Of a stretch of DNA of 6,620 nucleotides, positions 5,781 to 6,620 are shown one piece after another. Position numbers and translations under genes: made by a program. Source of the DNA: Candidatus Cloacimonadota bacterium (lineage in GTDB: Bacteria; Cloacimonadota; Cloacimonadia; Cloacimonadales; Cloacimonadaceae); the NCBI GenBank assembly GCA_023230795.1, contig JALNWR010000148.1, positions 1 to 6,620 of the forward strand, in the 5' to 3' direction. How positions within the stretch are numbered: the first letter of the stretch is position 1; each line of letters starts with the position of its first letter. The notes beneath the pieces were generated by a model. The model ran no database searches and was not told where the DNA came from. It was given only the letters and a program-made list of their open reading frames with translations.

Positions 5781-6620
5781 ATGAAGATAATGCAAATCGT
5801 CGGAGCCCGACCGCAGTTTGTTAAACTGGCCCCGCTTTCCAAAGTAATCCGCAAAGCCGGACATGAAGAATTGATCGTACATAGCGGACAGCATTATGAT
5901 CTCCAGATGAATGAAGTATTCTTTCGGGATATGGAGATTCCCGCTCCAGACTATAACCTCAGCGTGGGTTCAGGAACTCAGGCAGTACAAACTGCTGAAA
6001 TCCTGGCTCTGCTGGAGCCCATCCTCATCAAACGAAAGCCGGATGTATTGATCGTTTACGGCGATACTAATACCACTCTGGCCGGAGCGCTGGCCGCTGC
6101 CAAACTCCAGATCAAGATTGCCCATGTGGAAGCCTGCCTCAGAAGCTTTAACCGCAGTATGCCCGAAGAGATCAACCGCATTGTTACAGATCACATCAGC
6201 GACATCCTTTTGGTTCCCACCCCCACTGCCATGGCCAATGCCCGGCGTGAAGGTCTGGAGAGCAAATGCACTCTCGTGGGCGATATCATGGTGGATTCCC
6301 TGCAGTTTGGGATACAAAAAGCCAGAGCCCAGTCCAAGGTTTTGCAAGAGCTCAAAATATCCCCGGATGAGGATTACTATCTACTTACCCTGCATCGCCC
6401 CTACAATGTAGATAGTCAGGAAAATCTTCAGCATATCCTTACTTCGCTGGATTCGCTGCAAAAACGCATAGTGTTCCCGGTGCATCCCCGCACCCGTCAG
6501 ATTCTGCAAGAGATGAAGAACAAACAATTTGCCAACATCAATTTCGTGGCACCGCAAGCCTATCTGGATTTCATGTTGCTGATGGACAACTGCAGCATGG
6601 TTCTCTCCGATAGCGGAGGC
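5781..6620 (+). CDS. wecB: UDP-N-acetylglucosamine 2-epimerase, non-hydrolysing (3' end outside window)
   Basis: The first 280 residues are visible; the family is usually about 360-380, so roughly the last quarter is missing. The enzyme interconverts UDP-GlcNAc and UDP-ManNAc, supplying ManNAc units for surface glycans. Motifs in order are GARPQFVKLAPL (8-19), HSGQHYD (34-40), VYGDTNTTLAGALAA (92-106), HVEACLRSFNRSMPEEINR (115-133), LLTLHRPYNVD (201-211), PVHPRT (233-238) and the DSGG nucleotide-binding motif (277-280) right at the edge. Likely catalytic positions are D95, E117, E130 and H205. The usual HVEAGLRS motif has Cys at residue 119 instead of Gly. AGGAAG (5770-5775) lies 5 bases before the ATG. 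It is 12 bp after the lipoprotein gene, so it is likely in the same operon. Substrate variants (e.g. UDP-ManNAc-type 2-epimerases of modified sugars) cannot be excluded. Confidence 0.95.
   Translation, partial: MKIMQIVGARPQFVKLAPLSKVIRKAGHEELIVHSGQHYDLQMNEVFFRDMEIPAPDYNLSVGSGTQAVQTAEILALLEPILIKRKPDVLIVYGDTNTTLAGALAAAKLQIKIAHVEACLRSFNRSMPEEINRIVTDHISDILLVPTPTAMANARREGLESKCTLVGDIMVDSLQFGIQKARAQSKVLQELKISPDEDYYLLTLHRPYNVDSQENLQHILTSLDSLQKRIVFPVHPRTRQILQEMKNKQFANINFVAPQAYLDFMLLMDNCSMVLSDSGG

Noticed and set aside
6118..6411. Forward 97-codon open frame inside wecB
   Set aside because: It is in another frame from the clear wecB reading frame, which is intact to the window edge.

Overview
The window looks like ordinary chromosome from an anaerobic bacterium of moderate GC content. 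A class I hybrid-cluster protein next to a ferredoxin-type protein and a cupin points to anaerobic life. An outer-membrane-type lipoprotein with Big_5-like (SbsA-type) Ig domains, of the style common in Bacteroidota, Cloacimonadota and relatives, points to the FCB group. My best guess is a Cloacimonadota-like organism, but that is inference from gene style, not from a phylogenetic marker.

Region 1 (1-2596) is a tight co-directional cluster of three genes. They are the C-terminal part of a cysteine-rich protein of the 4Fe-4S ferredoxin-domain type (its start lies before the window), a small single-domain cupin whose first metal motif is degraded, and hcp, the hybrid-cluster protein (hydroxylamine reductase / NO reductase). 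All eight hybrid-cluster ligands and the four N-terminal cluster cysteines of Hcp are present. The arrangement suggests a reductive nitrosative or oxidative stress module in which the Fe-S protein might feed electrons to Hcp. A strong GNRA-capped hairpin at 2621-2652 ends the unit.

Region 2 (2597-2980) is a 384-bp gap. It holds the terminator, then a 68-bp nested palindrome (2696-2763) rich in TCGA, then about 200 bp without a convincing gene. The forward frame 2713-2961 is open but has no usable start near a ribosome binding site. It may be a remnant or chance. The usual upstream partner of ybaB-recR, dnaX, is not here.

Region 3 (2981-6620) is a second compact co-directional unit: ybaB/ebfC (nucleoid-associated), recR (recombinational repair), ribE (riboflavin synthase), a lipoprotein with Ig-like domains, and the first 280 codons of wecB (UDP-GlcNAc 2-epimerase), which runs off the right edge. 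Intergenic distances are 3, 2, -4 and 12 bp, so the five genes are probably co-transcribed although they serve DNA repair, flavin synthesis and the cell envelope.

Nothing here clearly amounts to a new defence or mobile system. The items most worth a second look are the Fe-S/cupin/hcp module with its metal-poor cupin, the nested palindrome, and the Gly-to-Cys change in the otherwise conserved HVEAGLRS motif of WecB.
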